From: Aspidiotus rigidus | Lineage: Eukaryota; Arthropoda; Insecta; Hemiptera; Diaspididae | DNA: 64,000 bases | Direction of reading: 5' to 3' | NCBI GenBank assembly: GCA_035079385.1 | Contig: JAVHKY010000029.1 | Location: forward strand, 2,728,001-2,792,000 | Shown: positions 35,546 through 48,479 of the stretch, one piece after another | Layout: each line of letters begins with the position of its first letter | Numbering within the stretch: the first letter of the stretch is position 1 | Notes under the pieces: model-generated | What the model was told of the DNA's origin: nothing | Database searches by the model: none | Seen by the model: the letters and a program-made list of their open reading frames with translations, nothing else | Program-made: the position numbers and the translations under genes

Positions 35546-36593
35546 CCTGGAATTGAGATATTTCAACAATTTCAAGAATACTTCTCACAGAGAGACAATT
35601 TTTTCAAGACGGACAGTTACTTTACCTCAATCACTGCGACATAAGCTACTGAGGAGAATATACTATGTACGTACAATGAATAGAGGATTACAAATTTTAC
35701 GATTCATAGTTTCTGAGCATTGGTTTTGCTTACGATACCTGATCAAATCATAAGTGAGAAGAAATACCGCAGCATTACTCACAGTAGCTTTTCGAAGGAG
35801 AAATTTTTTGTCATCTCAAGAACGTACATTTACGACACAACGAAATTATGATATCAATGCGCAAACGCATTAGTTCCAGAAGGTTATTATCAACAATATT
35901 TTTAAAATAATACTATATTTTCTTGTCTCGCATATTAATCGGCTCCCAAGAATTCAATACAGTTGAACACAATGACAAAAATATTGCCCATTACCTTCTC
36001 CCACTGCTGTAGTGCTTTTCAGCTAAATCGAATGTGGAAATTGCATAACCACTCCCGGGAATACAACTAAGGACTGCAATACAACATGGTAGCCGTATCT
36101 AACTTGATGTCGAACATACCAGACCAAAATTTTGGTTTTTCATTGAGACTTTAATATTTTAGAATTTTTTGCTCTGTTGCTCTACGTAATAAACAGGTGA
36201 AAATTGACATACCCACACGCTATCACATGTATATTATCCAAAAATCCTGAAAATTTAATGTATAAAAAGAAGGAATTTTTCAAATAAGTTGTATTACGGA
36301 ATAACATTCACAATTTTCATTAATGGTTAGAAAATAAGAATAATAACGCCGATATTACAGAACGCCAAACGATACGAGTCGTTCGAAGAATATTTTCGAA
36401 CAACTGATACGTAATTATCACAGATGAATACTTCCGTAATTCGCCGTTTTTTTCTTCTCCTTTTTCAAACACATTTTCCTCGCTAAAAACTCTGATCGTA
36501 CATCTCAAAAAAGGAGAATCACTTCTTTCAGTTGCTTCATGATGTACTTGAATCGTGCAAATGAACTGTCGTAAATAGTCATTGCCACCATTT
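35546..36593. other. Intergenic between acid phosphatase and THAP gene
   Basis: Probably carries the 5'UTR and promoter of the phosphatase gene and the 3'UTR of the THAP gene, both on the minus strand. No coding exon recognised. Confidence 0.45.
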
Positions 36594-39007
36594 TTAAATC
36601 GTGAGTAAGAATGTACTCCACTCTTCGCGAGTTGTTATCCTGTCGAGGTTTTCTTTCAGCGAGCGCAAAGCAATGGAAGATGAGCCGTACTCATGGTGCA
36701 ATTGTTTCAGTCTATCGATTACATCATTAAATAAATCGGTTGTATCTGAAGATTCTTCTTCATCCATCTCTTCTTCAGAGATTAAACACTTTATATCATC
36801 GTATTCGTCATTATTTGGTTTAAAATCTTCTTCAAGTTGTTGAAAATCTTCTTCAACATGTTGATAATCTTCATCAACATCTCCCAAAATGATTTCTTTT
36901 TCGTCATCCAGAATTATATTTTCAATTCCACACATTCCTGTCGGGGTAACAGTCACAACAGAAGAAGTGGTAGAAATCCAAGGTTCGAAGTTGATTTGGG
37001 ACAAGTTCTCGTTTTCAAGAAGCGTTTCTTCTTCAGGATTCTGCAAAGGAAAACATCGGTAAATGAAGGTGATCGTTTTCATCTAATAATTTTCTTATAA
37101 GGAGTACATTCGAAGATCTAATCTAGAAATCCGAGCCAGTAATTATGGATTTTTGACAAAAAATATCATCGAAGAGAAACTTGGAGTTTTCACTTATTTT
37201 CAAATTCTCAGGGTCACACAGTATAACGCTCTCACAGTTGACTGACATACAATAAACGAAATTCGCCAAAGAGAAAGTTGTTTCAAAAAAATTTAGATTC
37301 TTTACTCATTCATTGAAATTAATTAAACTATGAATTACCGATTCTTTCAATTCATTTTTGTCCCACTTCCAAATGTTGAACCAATGCATAATGGTTTGTC
37401 TCAGAATATTGATCTGAGTGTTATTCGGATCCAGTCCCGATTCGAAACCGCCAGCAGTTAATTGTAATTTGCAGTCTTTGGTAGGATTGATATGCTTATT
37501 GAAGTATTCGAAAAATATATCCCGTACATTTTCAGCTGCCATTAATTGCTTCAGCGATATCATACTAGGAAACGCATGATTGTGCTCGTTCCTAATCGTA
37601 ATAGTACCAAGTAATCCTTCCTATAAATTTGAATACAATTTTTCAATTCAAGAAGAAATTTACAGACATAAGAATAAGTAACGCCGTTCACCTTTATGTG
37701 AGAATCTTTTTGCCGCATGTAACTCGATGATCGCCGAATTCGTATAATTATTCGTGCTTCACAATTCGTGCTCTTAGAAATACCTTTTTTATGCATATTA
37801 TGATCATTCGTTATCGCTTTATGGTAAGCACTATGTTGGCAAACGTAGTCTTTCCTTCACGAGCATTAGAATTTATGAATTAATACACATGACTATATGA
37901 AAGTAGTAGACTACTTAAAAATCAAATCAGACTTACCCACACAAAATTCTGATACAAGACACCTCCGGTTTACTTTTCCTAACATTCCATCTTGTACCCG
38001 TATTGATACCAAACGTTTTGACCCAGTCATCTATGTCGGATGTACTGGAAATACTGCTCTTGACTACTGTTTCTTTAGCTGTTGAAGAAACTATCGCATT
38101 ACGATATTGTTTGGGGAGTACTTTCGGAGTAATTTCCACGTTAGATGCAGATGAGGCTGGAGTAATCAATTTTTCCAAGTTTATAAGCATGGTGTGAGTG
38201 TTTTCGTTTTTCTAAAATATCGACAAAAACAATGTTAGAATCAACGGAGAATTGACATATTATGCGATGTTCTTCATAGAGTACTTAGATTAAGTTGATA
38301 AGGTGTTACACACTTGAAGATTTTTTTTTAAAACCAGAGAACGACTACAAACGTGCGATAACGAAATTTACGCTTTTATGTTGACGTACCGGTTTACCAA
38401 ATCAATAAAATAAGATACGTACAGCTTTTTATTGTCTTGAAAAAATCGGTTTAGAATTTTTCTTCGTTTTCAATACGTATTTAACCGAAGAATATTTTTT
38501 AGATTTTCATTAATTGAAAAGAAAACTACGTAGGGACCATTAATTTTCTATCTTTGTAAAATATTTTGTTAGAACAACTGGGTTTAGAGTGAAATAATTA
38601 TGTAAATGATCATGAACGATGAGTTACTAACTTCCGAAGCAGGTTTTTTTTCAGCAGCAGCTTGTTCTTTCACCCATTTATCAGGAACAGCGTACCATTT
38701 CAATGGCCTGCGACCGTCTTGTCGATTATTTTCAAATTGGTCCTCGGTAAAATGTTCCTTCGGAAGAGAGAAGAGTTGAGTGAGAACGATTAGTTACAAA
38801 AAGCATGAACATGCGTTGAATCAAACAAGTTTACCAGAAAGAAGTATTCACCTCACACATTTCAGAGTTGTCAGTTGCTTTAAAATCTTTTCTTCGGCAA
38901 AGAGCTTCCCATTTCGCCCGTCTATCTTTATCACGTGGAAAACGGAATGTTCGGAATCCTTTCCTCCGGCTGTTTTTACAATTCAACATAGCACAACGAC
39001 CAGCCAT
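36594..39007 (-). CDS. THAP domain plus FLYWCH-like zinc finger protein
   Basis: Predicted complement join: 38852-39007, 38632-38757, 37937-38211, 37692-37854, 37339-37620, 36594-37040; 482 residues in one frame. Exons 1-2 encode a THAP zinc-dependent DNA-binding domain: C5-x4-C10, C51-x2-H54 and the AVP motif (75-77). Exons 4-5 encode a second likely zinc site, KDYVC (C191), STNCEARI (C217), NEHNH (H253, H255), the C..C..HxH pattern of FLYWCH/WRKY-GCM1-type fingers. Exon 5 continues with an unassigned helical segment (MISLKQLMAAENVRDIFFEYF). The last exon is very acidic (EEDFQQLEEDF, EEEMDEEESSD), then predicted helices. This suggests a transcriptional regulator or a host protein derived from DNA transposons; no transposase catalytic core is seen. 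The acceptor of exon 4 (CGTGAAG|G) is the weakest call, chosen because it keeps phase and includes the first Cys. Confidence 0.75.
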
Positions 39008-40403
39008 ATTCTATTTAGTAAGCAACATAACAATGAGTTTACAGAGATGTAGGGAAGATGGAAGTTTTCCTACACTTATGCCTGAAAAGTGCCCTCTCGT
39101 TGTTTTCGGTAGAGAAAGTGTCGTTTCTCTCGATGACGTGTATTTGTTTTCTTCCAACTACGTTTCTACTTTTCTTAGGAAGCCTCTTTTCACTTTTCTT
39201 TTTCCAGGCATACGTATAGAAAGATATTTTTAAAGAAAATAGGCACGAATGATATTTTCCACAGTTTATTACTCGCTACGTCTTTTTTGCCGCTTATCTA
39301 GAAATATACTATTATTTTACCGTGACAGAAAAAAAGTCGTAATCCGAAGAGGGGTTTTCTTGCATACTTACGAGAAGATGAATTTCAAATTACGAAGTCG
39401 AGACGATAGACACGAACAACTAGAAAAAGAATAAAGAAACATTTTCAATTCGTGCTTTTCAAGGTATCCATTTCTTGAGAAACTAAGCGTTATATTACAT
39501 CTACGCGAAGAAAGAAGGGGAAAAAAGTCAAGTCATTCTAATGAATGATAAATCTCGAAGGCTCATCAGCTGGAGACATTTTAATACAAATAAAAATAAA
39601 AAGATTAGCGACTAAACTGTGCACAACTATCGAAAGTCGTATCAAAAATCTAAATTCGACAACAAGGAGAATAATTTTTAAAAAATGACGTGCCTGCAAA
39701 AGCATACGATCCCTTTGCCGTATTCGGATCGCAAATTCACAATACGACTCGGATTTGGTAAGAGGCAGACCAACACAAGTATAAAATAAAACTTTTAGGA
39801 CAACGACTCACAGCAATTCTCCTTGGACGATCTGTCAATGAACGATGGACTCAACCCATATATTCTTGATTTGAGACAATACAATATTTCGGTGGCTGGA
39901 AACATGATAAGCATTTTTGGAATCTCCGTGCAAATGATAGTGACTGAAAGCAATAACACTATTCCTAAATCGTAACCTCACCTGACTATGGGGCGCAATT
40001 AGCAGAGCTGCAATACAGGCCGAGAATTGAAGAATAGCACACAAGTAAAATTCAGAACAAGGAATGTAACATTGTAACGGAACGCGGAATTATTATTTCT
40101 CCTTTTTCTGATTCTGCAATTTATTACAATGCAATGCAATGTGCGATTCAAACTTGAAGCTCTTTGATAACACCAACACCAAACGGAGAAGACAGAAACA
40201 ATATGGCGTCGCTGAACTAACCAGATTATTTTAATTTTTTTCAACGGCGAAAGAACACTGTTGCCAACTACAATAGTGCGAACTACGCCATTAAAGATCC
40301 GCTTGGAGCGTCTCGGATTGCGTGAGGGTATAACCACGGTATAAGATGAAGAGGTAATGACACAACGCTAAAATCGTGTCCGCAGTTTTGACAAACGGCG
40401 CTG
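39008..40403. other. Upstream of THAP gene; no gene recognised
   Basis: Short open frames on both strands without family features. The 3' part (about 40320-40365, GTATAACCACGGTATAAG) belongs to a dispersed repeat shared with 61640-61685. Confidence 0.4.
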
Positions 40404-40462
40404 GGCAAACCGTTCGACAGGAAAACTGTTCGACAGGAAAACCGTTCGACAAACAGTGTTCC
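40404..40462 (-). repeat. Minisatellite CTGTCGAACGGTTTKC, three copies
   Basis: On the minus strand three copies of CTGTCGAACGGTTTKC (one with A for G) are arranged head to tail. The same three-copy array lies on the plus strand at 61129-61186. Both are followed by a shared GTGTCAYTACCTCTTCATC stretch, so the loci are copies of a larger dispersed element in inverted orientation. Confidence 0.75.
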
Positions 40463-41379
40463 CGGATGGAGCTGTTTTGAACCCGTTTAAAACGTGACGG
40501 ACGTGCATTATTATTTCGTGATATCATGGAATATGTTTTTAAGATGGAGTAATTATTATTTTTCGTAATTATTCAACCTGACTCGCGGAATTGTTTTCCT
40601 GATAATAATATCAAATCAATTATCGTGCTTTCTTTACTAATTTTGCCGTATTAATTATACTTTTGAAATGACCGAAGAAATTGAGGAATATAAGTAGGAA
40701 GACGAAAATCGTTTTAGATGTTGCTCTCTCAATACTTAATTCGTTGTAATTATCACGACTTTTTATCCCAGTTATGATTGGCGGCTACTTATTGGCGATT
40801 GATAGAGTTGGTTGTTTCGTGTATTCCTACGAGTAGAGGAAGAAACCGAGATAAACCGTTTAAGACTCGTAACATGAAGCCTCAATAAACTGTAACAAGA
40901 CGGAGCATTTTGTAAATATTGAATGTAAAATGAACCTAGGCTAATTGACGTGTTATGTAAAGAATGGCAAAGCGACATTGCTTTCTCTTACAAGTTTCAT
41001 ACGGTGATGACGTATTTATCGATACGGATGCACTGAAATATGGATAAAGTATGAAGGACTATACTAGCGAGCGTACTGAGGAATTAGGCCTATCTTTACT
41101 TTAAACTAATAACTAGACTATTAGTATCCAGAAAATATATAGCAAAATGAAAATAATCGAAAATTATGAGCTCACATTCCTGTTTTTTGTATAACACAAC
41201 TGAAGTTGATCCGTCACATACCTAGGATCTTACCTTAAAGCACTGAAGAGGAATATAAGTCGGGGAAAAAATGGAATACCAGAAGATGAAGTAGGAACAT
41301 TTATTTGGCTCAGTACTTTTCATTTTTTCTCGCATCAAAATATCAGGATATGATAGGTACCTACCACAAATATCAAAGA
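40463..41379. other. No gene recognised
   Basis: AT-rich sequence between the minisatellite and the satellite array; a degenerate first satellite unit may begin near 41230. Confidence 0.4.
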
Positions 41380-44300
41380 TGACTATATGTACAAGCCTTA
41401 CCTCATTAGTAAGGATTGTACTAAGGTTGTACAAACCAGTTAGATCGCGCAGAATTTCATCAAAGCTGCTGTCAGATTCCTGACAAGTTCTTGCCTACAG
41501 GTTACCAAAAACCTTTTGATATAACAACTGTATGAGAGATTTTTTAGCACATCAGATTTCAGTCAAAGATATGGCTACAACTTGTTAATATATTTCGCAT
41601 ATTTCATGCTAATTTTGACTGATTTTTCACCGGAATTCTTTGACGTGAGTATCAATGTATTGGGACAGATTGAGGCAGATCCACTGAGGTGTGAAAAAAG
41701 TAAAATGTAGAGTATAGTAATCATTTTTTTAAAAGTACAACCTTACGTACAAACCTTACCTCATTGGTCAGGTTTGTACTAAGGTTGTACAAACCAGTTA
41801 GATTGTGCAGAATTGTATCAGAACTGCTGTCAGATGACTCACTAGGTCTTGCCTATACGTTACCAGAAAAGTTTTGGAATAACAACAGTATGAGAGATTT
41901 TTTAGCAGATCAGATTCATGTCAAAGATATGGCCGGGACTTTTCAATAGGTATATTTCACATATTTAATGCTAATTTTGACTGATATTTCACTTAAAATC
42001 ACTGGCGATGGTATTATGGAGTTGGGAAAGATTGAGGCAGATCCACTGAGGTGCCAAAAAAGTAAAAAGTTGGGTATAGTAATCATTTTTGTCAAAAGTA
42101 CAACCTTATGTACAAACCTTACCTCATTAGTCAGGTTTGTACTAAGGTTGTACAAACCAGTTAGATTGCGCAGAATTTCACCAAAACTGCTGTTAGATAC
42201 CTGACAAGTTCTTGCCTACACGTTACCAAAAAACTTTTGGAATAACAATAGTATGAAAAATTTTTTGGCAGATCAAATTTCAGTCAAAGATATGGCTAAA
42301 ACTTGCCAATATAGGTATTTCACATATTTCCTGCTAGTGTTGACTGATATTTCACTTAAATTCACTGGCGATGGTATTATGGAGTTGGGAAAGATTGAGG
42401 CAGATCCACTGAGGTGCGAAAAAAGTAAAAAGTTGGGTATAGTAATAATTTTTGTCAAAAGTACAACCTTACGTACAAACCTTACTTCATTAGTCAGGTT
42501 TGTACTAAGGTTGTACAAACCAGATAGATTGTGCAGAATTGTATCAGAACTGCTGTCAGATGACTCACTAGGTCTTGCCTATACGTTACCAGAAAACTTT
42601 TGGAATAACAACAGTATGAGAGATTTTTCAGCAGATCAGATTCATGTCAAAGATATGGCCGGGACTTGTCAATATATTTCACATATTTCATGCTAATTTT
42701 GACTAGGTAATTTTTCACCATAATTCTTTGATACGAGTATCAAGGTATTGGGACAGATTGAGGCAGATCCACTGAGGTGTGAAAAAAGTAAAAAGTAGAG
42801 TATAGTAATCATTTTTGTTAAAAGTACAACCTTACGTACAAACCTTACCTCATTGGTCACGTTTGTACTAAGGTTGTACAAAACCAGTCAGATTGTGCAG
42901 AATTGTATCAGAACTGCTGTCAGATGGCTCACTAGGTCTTGCCTATACGTTACCAGAAAACTTTTGGAATAACAACAGTATGAGAGATTTTTTAGCAGAT
43001 CAGATTCATGTCAAAGATATGGCCGGGACTTTTCAACATATTTCACATATTTAATGCTAATTTTGACTGATATTTCACTTAAATTCACTGGCGATGGTAT
43101 TATGGAGTTGGGAAAGATTGAGGCAGATCCACTGAGGTGCAAAAAAAGTAAAAATTAGAGTATAGTATTCATTTTCGTCAAAAGTACAACCTTACGTACA
43201 AACCTTACTTCATTAGTCAGGTTTGTACTAAGGTTATACAAACCAGTTAGATTGTGCAGAATTTCACCATAACTGCTGTTAGATACCTGACAAGTTCTTG
43301 CCTACACGTTACCAAAAAACTTTTGGAATAACAATAGTATGAAAAATTTTTTGGCAGATCAAATTTCAGTCAAAGATATGGCTAAAACTTGCCAATATAG
43401 GTATTTCACATATTTCCTGCTAGTGTTGACTGATATTTCACTTAAATTCACTGGCGATGGTATTATGGAGTTGGGAAAGATTGAGGCAGATCCACTGAGG
43501 TGCAAAAAAAGTAAAGAGTTGGGTATAGTAATAATTTTTGTCAAAAGTACAACCTTACGTACAAACCTTACTTCATTAGTCAGGTTTGTACTAAGGTTGT
43601 ACAAACCAGATAGATTGTGCAGAATTGTATCAGAACTGCTGTCAGATGACTCACTAGGTCTTGCCTATACGTTACCAGAAAACTTTTGGAATAACAACAG
43701 GTGGAGAGATTTTTTAGCAGATCAGATTTCAGTCAAAGACATGGCGGGGACTTGTTAATATATTTCACATATTTCAGGCTAATTTTGACTGATTTTTCAC
43801 TTCCATTGTTTGGTGATGGTATCATGGAGTTGGGAAAGATTGAGGCAGATCCACTGAGGTGCGAAAAAAGTAAAAAGTTGGGTATAGTAATAATTTTTGT
43901 CAAAAGTACAACCTTACGTACAAACCTTACTTCATCAGTCAGGTTTGTACTAAGGTTGTACAAACCAGATAGATTGTGCAGAATTGTATCAGAACTGCTG
44001 TCAGATGACTCACTAGGTCTTGCCTATACGTTACCAGAAAACTTTTGGAATAACAACAGTATGAGAGATTTTTCAGCAGATCAGATTCATGTCAAAGATA
44101 TGGCCGGGACTTGTCAATATATTTCACATATTTCATGCTAATTTTGACTAGGTAATTTTTCACCATAATTCTTTGATACGAGTATCAAGGTATTGGGACA
44201 GATTGAGGCAGATCCACTGAGGTGTGAAAAAAGTAAAATGTAGAGTATAGTAATTATTTTTGTTAAAAGTACAACCTTACGTACAAACCTTACCTCATTG

Positions 44301-46640
44301 GTCAGGTTTGTACTAAGGTTGTACAAACCAGTTAGATTGTGCAGAATTGTATCAGAACTGCTGTCAGATGACTCACTAGGTCTTGCCTATACGTTACCAG
44401 AAAACTTTTGGAATAACAACAGTATGAGAGATTTTTTAGCAGATCAGATTCATGTCAAAGATATGGCCGGGACTTTTCAATATATTTCACATATTTAATG
44501 CTAATTTTGACTGATATTTCACTTAAAATCACTGGCGATGGTATTATGGAGTTGGGAAAGATTGAGGCAGATCCACTGAGGTGCGAAAAAAGTAAAAAGT
44601 CGAGTACAGTAATCATTTTTGTCAAATGTACAACCTTACGTACAAACCTTACCTCATTAGTCAGGTTCGTACTAAGGTTGTACAAACCAGTTAGATCGCC
44701 CAGAATTTCACCAAAACTGCTGTTAGATACCTGACAAGTTCTTGCCTACACGTTACCAAAAAACTTTTGGAATAACAATAGTATGAAAAATTTTTTGGCA
44801 GATCAAATTTCAGTCAAAGATATGGCTAAAACTTGCCAATATAGGTATTTCACATATTTCCTGCTAGTGTTGACTGATATTTCACTTAAATTCACTGGCG
44901 ATGGTATTATGGAGTTGGGAAAGATTGAGGCAGATCCACTGAGGTGCGAAAAAAGTAAAAAGTTGGGTATAGTAATAATTTTTGTCAAAAGTACAACCTT
45001 ACGTACAAACCTTACTTCATTAGTCAGGTTTGTACTAAGGTTGTACAAACCAGATAGATTGTGCAGAATTGTATCAGAACTGCTGTCAGATGACTCACTA
45101 GGTCTTGCCTATACGTTACCAGAAAACTTTTGGAATAACAACAGTATGAGAGATTTTTCGGCAGATCAGATTCATGTCAAAGATATGGCCGGGACTTGTC
45201 AATATATTTCACATATTTCATGCTAATTTTGACTAGGTAATTTTTCACCATAATTCTTTGATACGAGTATCAAGGTATTGGGACAGATTGAGGCAGATCC
45301 ACTGAGGTGTGAAAAAAGTAAAAAGTAGAGTATAGTAATCATTTTTGTTAAAAGTACAACCTTACGTACAAACCTTACCTCATTGGTCACGTTTGTACTA
45401 AGGTTGTACAAACCAGATAGATTGTGCAGAATTGTATCAGAACTGCTGTCAGATGACTCACTAGGTCTTGCCTATACGTTACCAGAAAACTTTTGGAATA
45501 ACAACAGTATGAGACATTTTTTAGCACATCAGATTCATGTCAAAGATATGGCCGGGACTTTTCAATATATTTCACATATTTAATGCTAATTTTGACTGAT
45601 ATTTCACTTAAATTCACTGGCGATGGTATTATGGAGTTGGGAAAGATTGAGGCAGATCCACTGAGGTGCGAAAAAAGTAAAAAGTCGAGTACAGTAATCA
45701 TTTTTGTCAAATGTACAACCTTCCGTACAAACCTTACCTCATTAGTCAGGTTCGTACTAAGGTTGTACAAACCAGTTAGATCGCGCAGAATTTCATCAAA
45801 ACTGCTGTCAGATGACTCACTAGGTCTTCCCTACATGTAACCAAAAAACTTTTGGAATAAAAATAGTATGAAAGATTTTTTGGCAGATCAGATTTCAGTC
45901 AAAGACATGGCTGGGACTTGTCAATATATTTTACATATTTCATGATAATGTTGACTGATTTTCCACTATAATTCTTTGGCGTCGGTATTTTTCTGTTGGG
46001 ACAGATTGAGGCAGATCTACCGAGGTGCGAAAAAAGTAAGATGTCGATTATAGTAATCATTTTTGTCAAAAGTACAACCTTACGTACAAACCTTACTTCA
46101 TTAGTCAGGTTTGTACTAAGGTTGTACAAACCAGTTAGATTGTGCAGAATTGTATCAAAACTGCTGTGAGATGCTTCAATAGGTCTTGCCTATACGGTAC
46201 CAAAAAATTTTGATATAACAAAAGCAGTATGAGAGACTTTTTAGCAGATCCGATTTCAGTCAAAGACATGGCTAAAATTCGTCAATATATTTCACCTATT
46301 TCATGCTAATTTTGACTAATTTTTCACCGTAATTCTTTGACGTGAGTATCAAAGTATTGGGACGGATTGAGGCAGATCCACTGAGGTGCGAAAAAAGTAA
46401 AAATTGGAGTATAGTATTCATTTTCGTCAAATGTACAACCTTACGTACAAACCTTACCTCGTTAGTCAGGTTTGTACTAAGGTTGTACAAACCAGTTAGA
46501 TCGCGCAGAATTTCATCAAAACTGCTGTCAGATGACTCACTAGGTCTTCCCTACATGTAACCAAAAAACTTGTGGAATAACAACAGTATGAGAGATTTTT
46601 CGGCAGATCAGATTCCAGTCAAAGACATGGCGAAGATATT
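41380..46640 (+). repeat. Tandem satellite, ~361 bp unit, about 15 copies
   Basis: The landmark GTACTAAGGTTGTACAAACC recurs near 41421, 41783, 42143, 42508, 42868, 43229, 43595, 43951, 44314, 44676, 45035, 45398, 45760, 46115 and 46480, spacing ~356-365 bp. Each unit has a ~56 bp near-palindrome (GTACAACCTTA...TAAGGTTGTAC, e.g. 42098-42153). Units fall into subtypes: the block at 42253-42696 recurs almost identically at 44783-45226 and largely at 43339-43758, so a higher-order structure of three to four units exists. Open frames of 139-147 codons on both strands are explained by a unit length near a multiple of three; I do not regard them as genes. Confidence 0.95.
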
Positions 46641-47739
46641 GAGGGACGCTTGTACCAAAAATTAAATCGAGTTCAAAAAGCTGACTACGAGTTTATGTTG
46701 ACTGGTCAAAATTGGGCAATCAAGTTAAACCTGGTTTAGCTAGTAATATGCCTAGTTGAACTAGGACCATGTCGGTTGGTACATCTGAACAAAATTTAAG
46801 TCACTTCAATCAGGAGATTAAGAATTTGGTGCAAGTGGTTCTAAAAGAGTTGTACTTGAAAGAGTAGCGTTTTTCAAAGGAAACCAACCAAAATAAGCAG
46901 CTGCGAGCGCTTTCCGTTAAATAACCATCTTCTAAGTGTAAGTGAAGTAGTAAGGTGAGTTATATCGTCCAAATTGGTATGAAGTGCCGTCCAGTGAAAT
47001 ACTTGATAGCATTTGTAATACAATTGCGGACAATCTAACTGGATTGTACAACCTTAGTACAAACCTTAGCACTGGAATAAGGTTTGTACATAGGGTTGTA
47101 CTTCAGGCAAAATAGATTGCTATACTTGACTTCTTATTTTTTGCTCACCTTAATAGACCTCCCTCCAGATGTCCCCAACCTTGGATACATGCGCCAAAGA
47201 ATTGCAATTGAAAATTTGTCGAAACTGTCATGAAATACGTGAATCCAATTGAAAAGTGTTGGATATCCCAGACTAGCATCTCAAAAGGTCGTAATCTAGG
47301 CAAAAATGATATCTATACTCGAGTTTTTCATTTAGGTACCTCGCTTCAGCAGGCCTTACTCTGGAAGTTGGATACATACACCGGAAAATTGAGGTTGAAA
47401 ATTGTTTGAAATCAGAATCAAATGAATTTATAAAGTTTTAGCCATATATCAGACTCACATCTAATTTGCCAACAATTTTTCAAACATTTTCCATTGAAGA
47501 ACTTCTTTAGGGAACGTCTAGCCCACACATGGTGAGACACCCGAGAGCACATTTCATACCAATTTGGACTATATAATTCAACTGTGCCACCCGTGTACAA
47601 ACCTTACTACAATAATAAGGATTGTACGTAAAGTTATTATTATTATTATTAACACAGCTTTATTGTTCAGGTGATTCAAAAGCTTGTACAAAAGCTTATA
47701 CATAGAAGTACAAGTACGACAGGTACGCCGTTGCCTAAA
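46641..47739. other. Spacer between opposed satellite arrays, with degenerate units
   Basis: Includes divergent copies of the satellite hairpin at about 47046-47101 and 47590-47640 and a (TTA)n patch at 47634-47650. No coding exon. Confidence 0.6.
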
Positions 47740-48082
47740 CTACCCATAGTTGAGCATAAGCCTCCGTCACCACTTTCCGCACCTTCTTCTATTTTGGGCA
47801 ACTACCATCCATTGAGGGCCCACCCTTCTTACAATTTCATCGGACCATCTAGTCGCTGGTCCACCCCTACTCCTCTTATTTCCATATGGTAACCAAAAAG
47901 TAGCTAGTACGTTCCACCTGTTCCTATCAGCTCTTGCCATATGACCTGCGTATTTTACCTTTAGTTTTTTGCAGGTATATCCTGCATCCCGTATGAGTGT
48001 TCTTTCATGATTTCCGTTTTCTTGATTCTATCATTCATTTTGATTTGCAGGATTTTCCTTAACATGGCGTAATAGGTAAGAT
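47740..48082 (-). pseudogene. Non-LTR retrotransposon remnant (polyprotein C-terminus)
   Basis: The minus strand reads AMLRKILQIKMNDRIKKTEI, then after a frameshift LKVKYAGHMARADRNRWNVL, GGPATRWSDEIVRRVG and WMVVAQNRRRCGKWW, ending in a stop. This is the conserved tail of non-LTR reverse transcriptases (AML..RIRN..I, WAGHxAR..D.RW, GRPxTRWxDD, W...AQDR..W). Truncated at its 5' side and frameshifted. It sits between the two opposed satellite arrays. Confidence 0.8.
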
Positions 48083-48479
48083 TTTATCTTTTGAATTTGG
48101 GTTTTAATTGCCACCCAAGTCTGCGCACCGGATTTTCAGTCTGGTATTCAAGCTACCCTATTCGTTTAAGTCTCCAAAAGGCTCTCCACGCGTTTGCTAT
48201 TCTCAATTTCATATCCAAGTTCATTCCATCTTGTTTTACTTCAGGCAAAAAGGATTGCTATACTCGATTTTTTACCTCTTTCTCACCACAGAAGAGGTCT
48301 TTCTTTCTCCCCCTGCACTCGGATAAAGAAGCCAGGGAATCGAAATTTCCATGAAATATATGAGTCTTAGGCATGTCCTATACTGATGGAATCACTTTTG
48401 CCGAAAACGTTCCCAATATTTTGAATGGCAAGTTATTGCTTTCCCAAACGTCAAAACAAGACCTAGTGAAACACTTGAC
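48083..48479. other. No gene recognised; degenerate satellite-like sequence
   Basis: Carries fragments resembling the spacer near 47100-47300 (TACTTCAGGCAAAA...GCTATACT). No exon. Confidence 0.4.

Noticed and set aside
42253..45840. Open frames of 60-147 codons on both strands within the satellite
   Set aside because: They repeat with the satellite, occur on both strands at once, and depend on a unit length near a multiple of three; no domain, signal or splice support.
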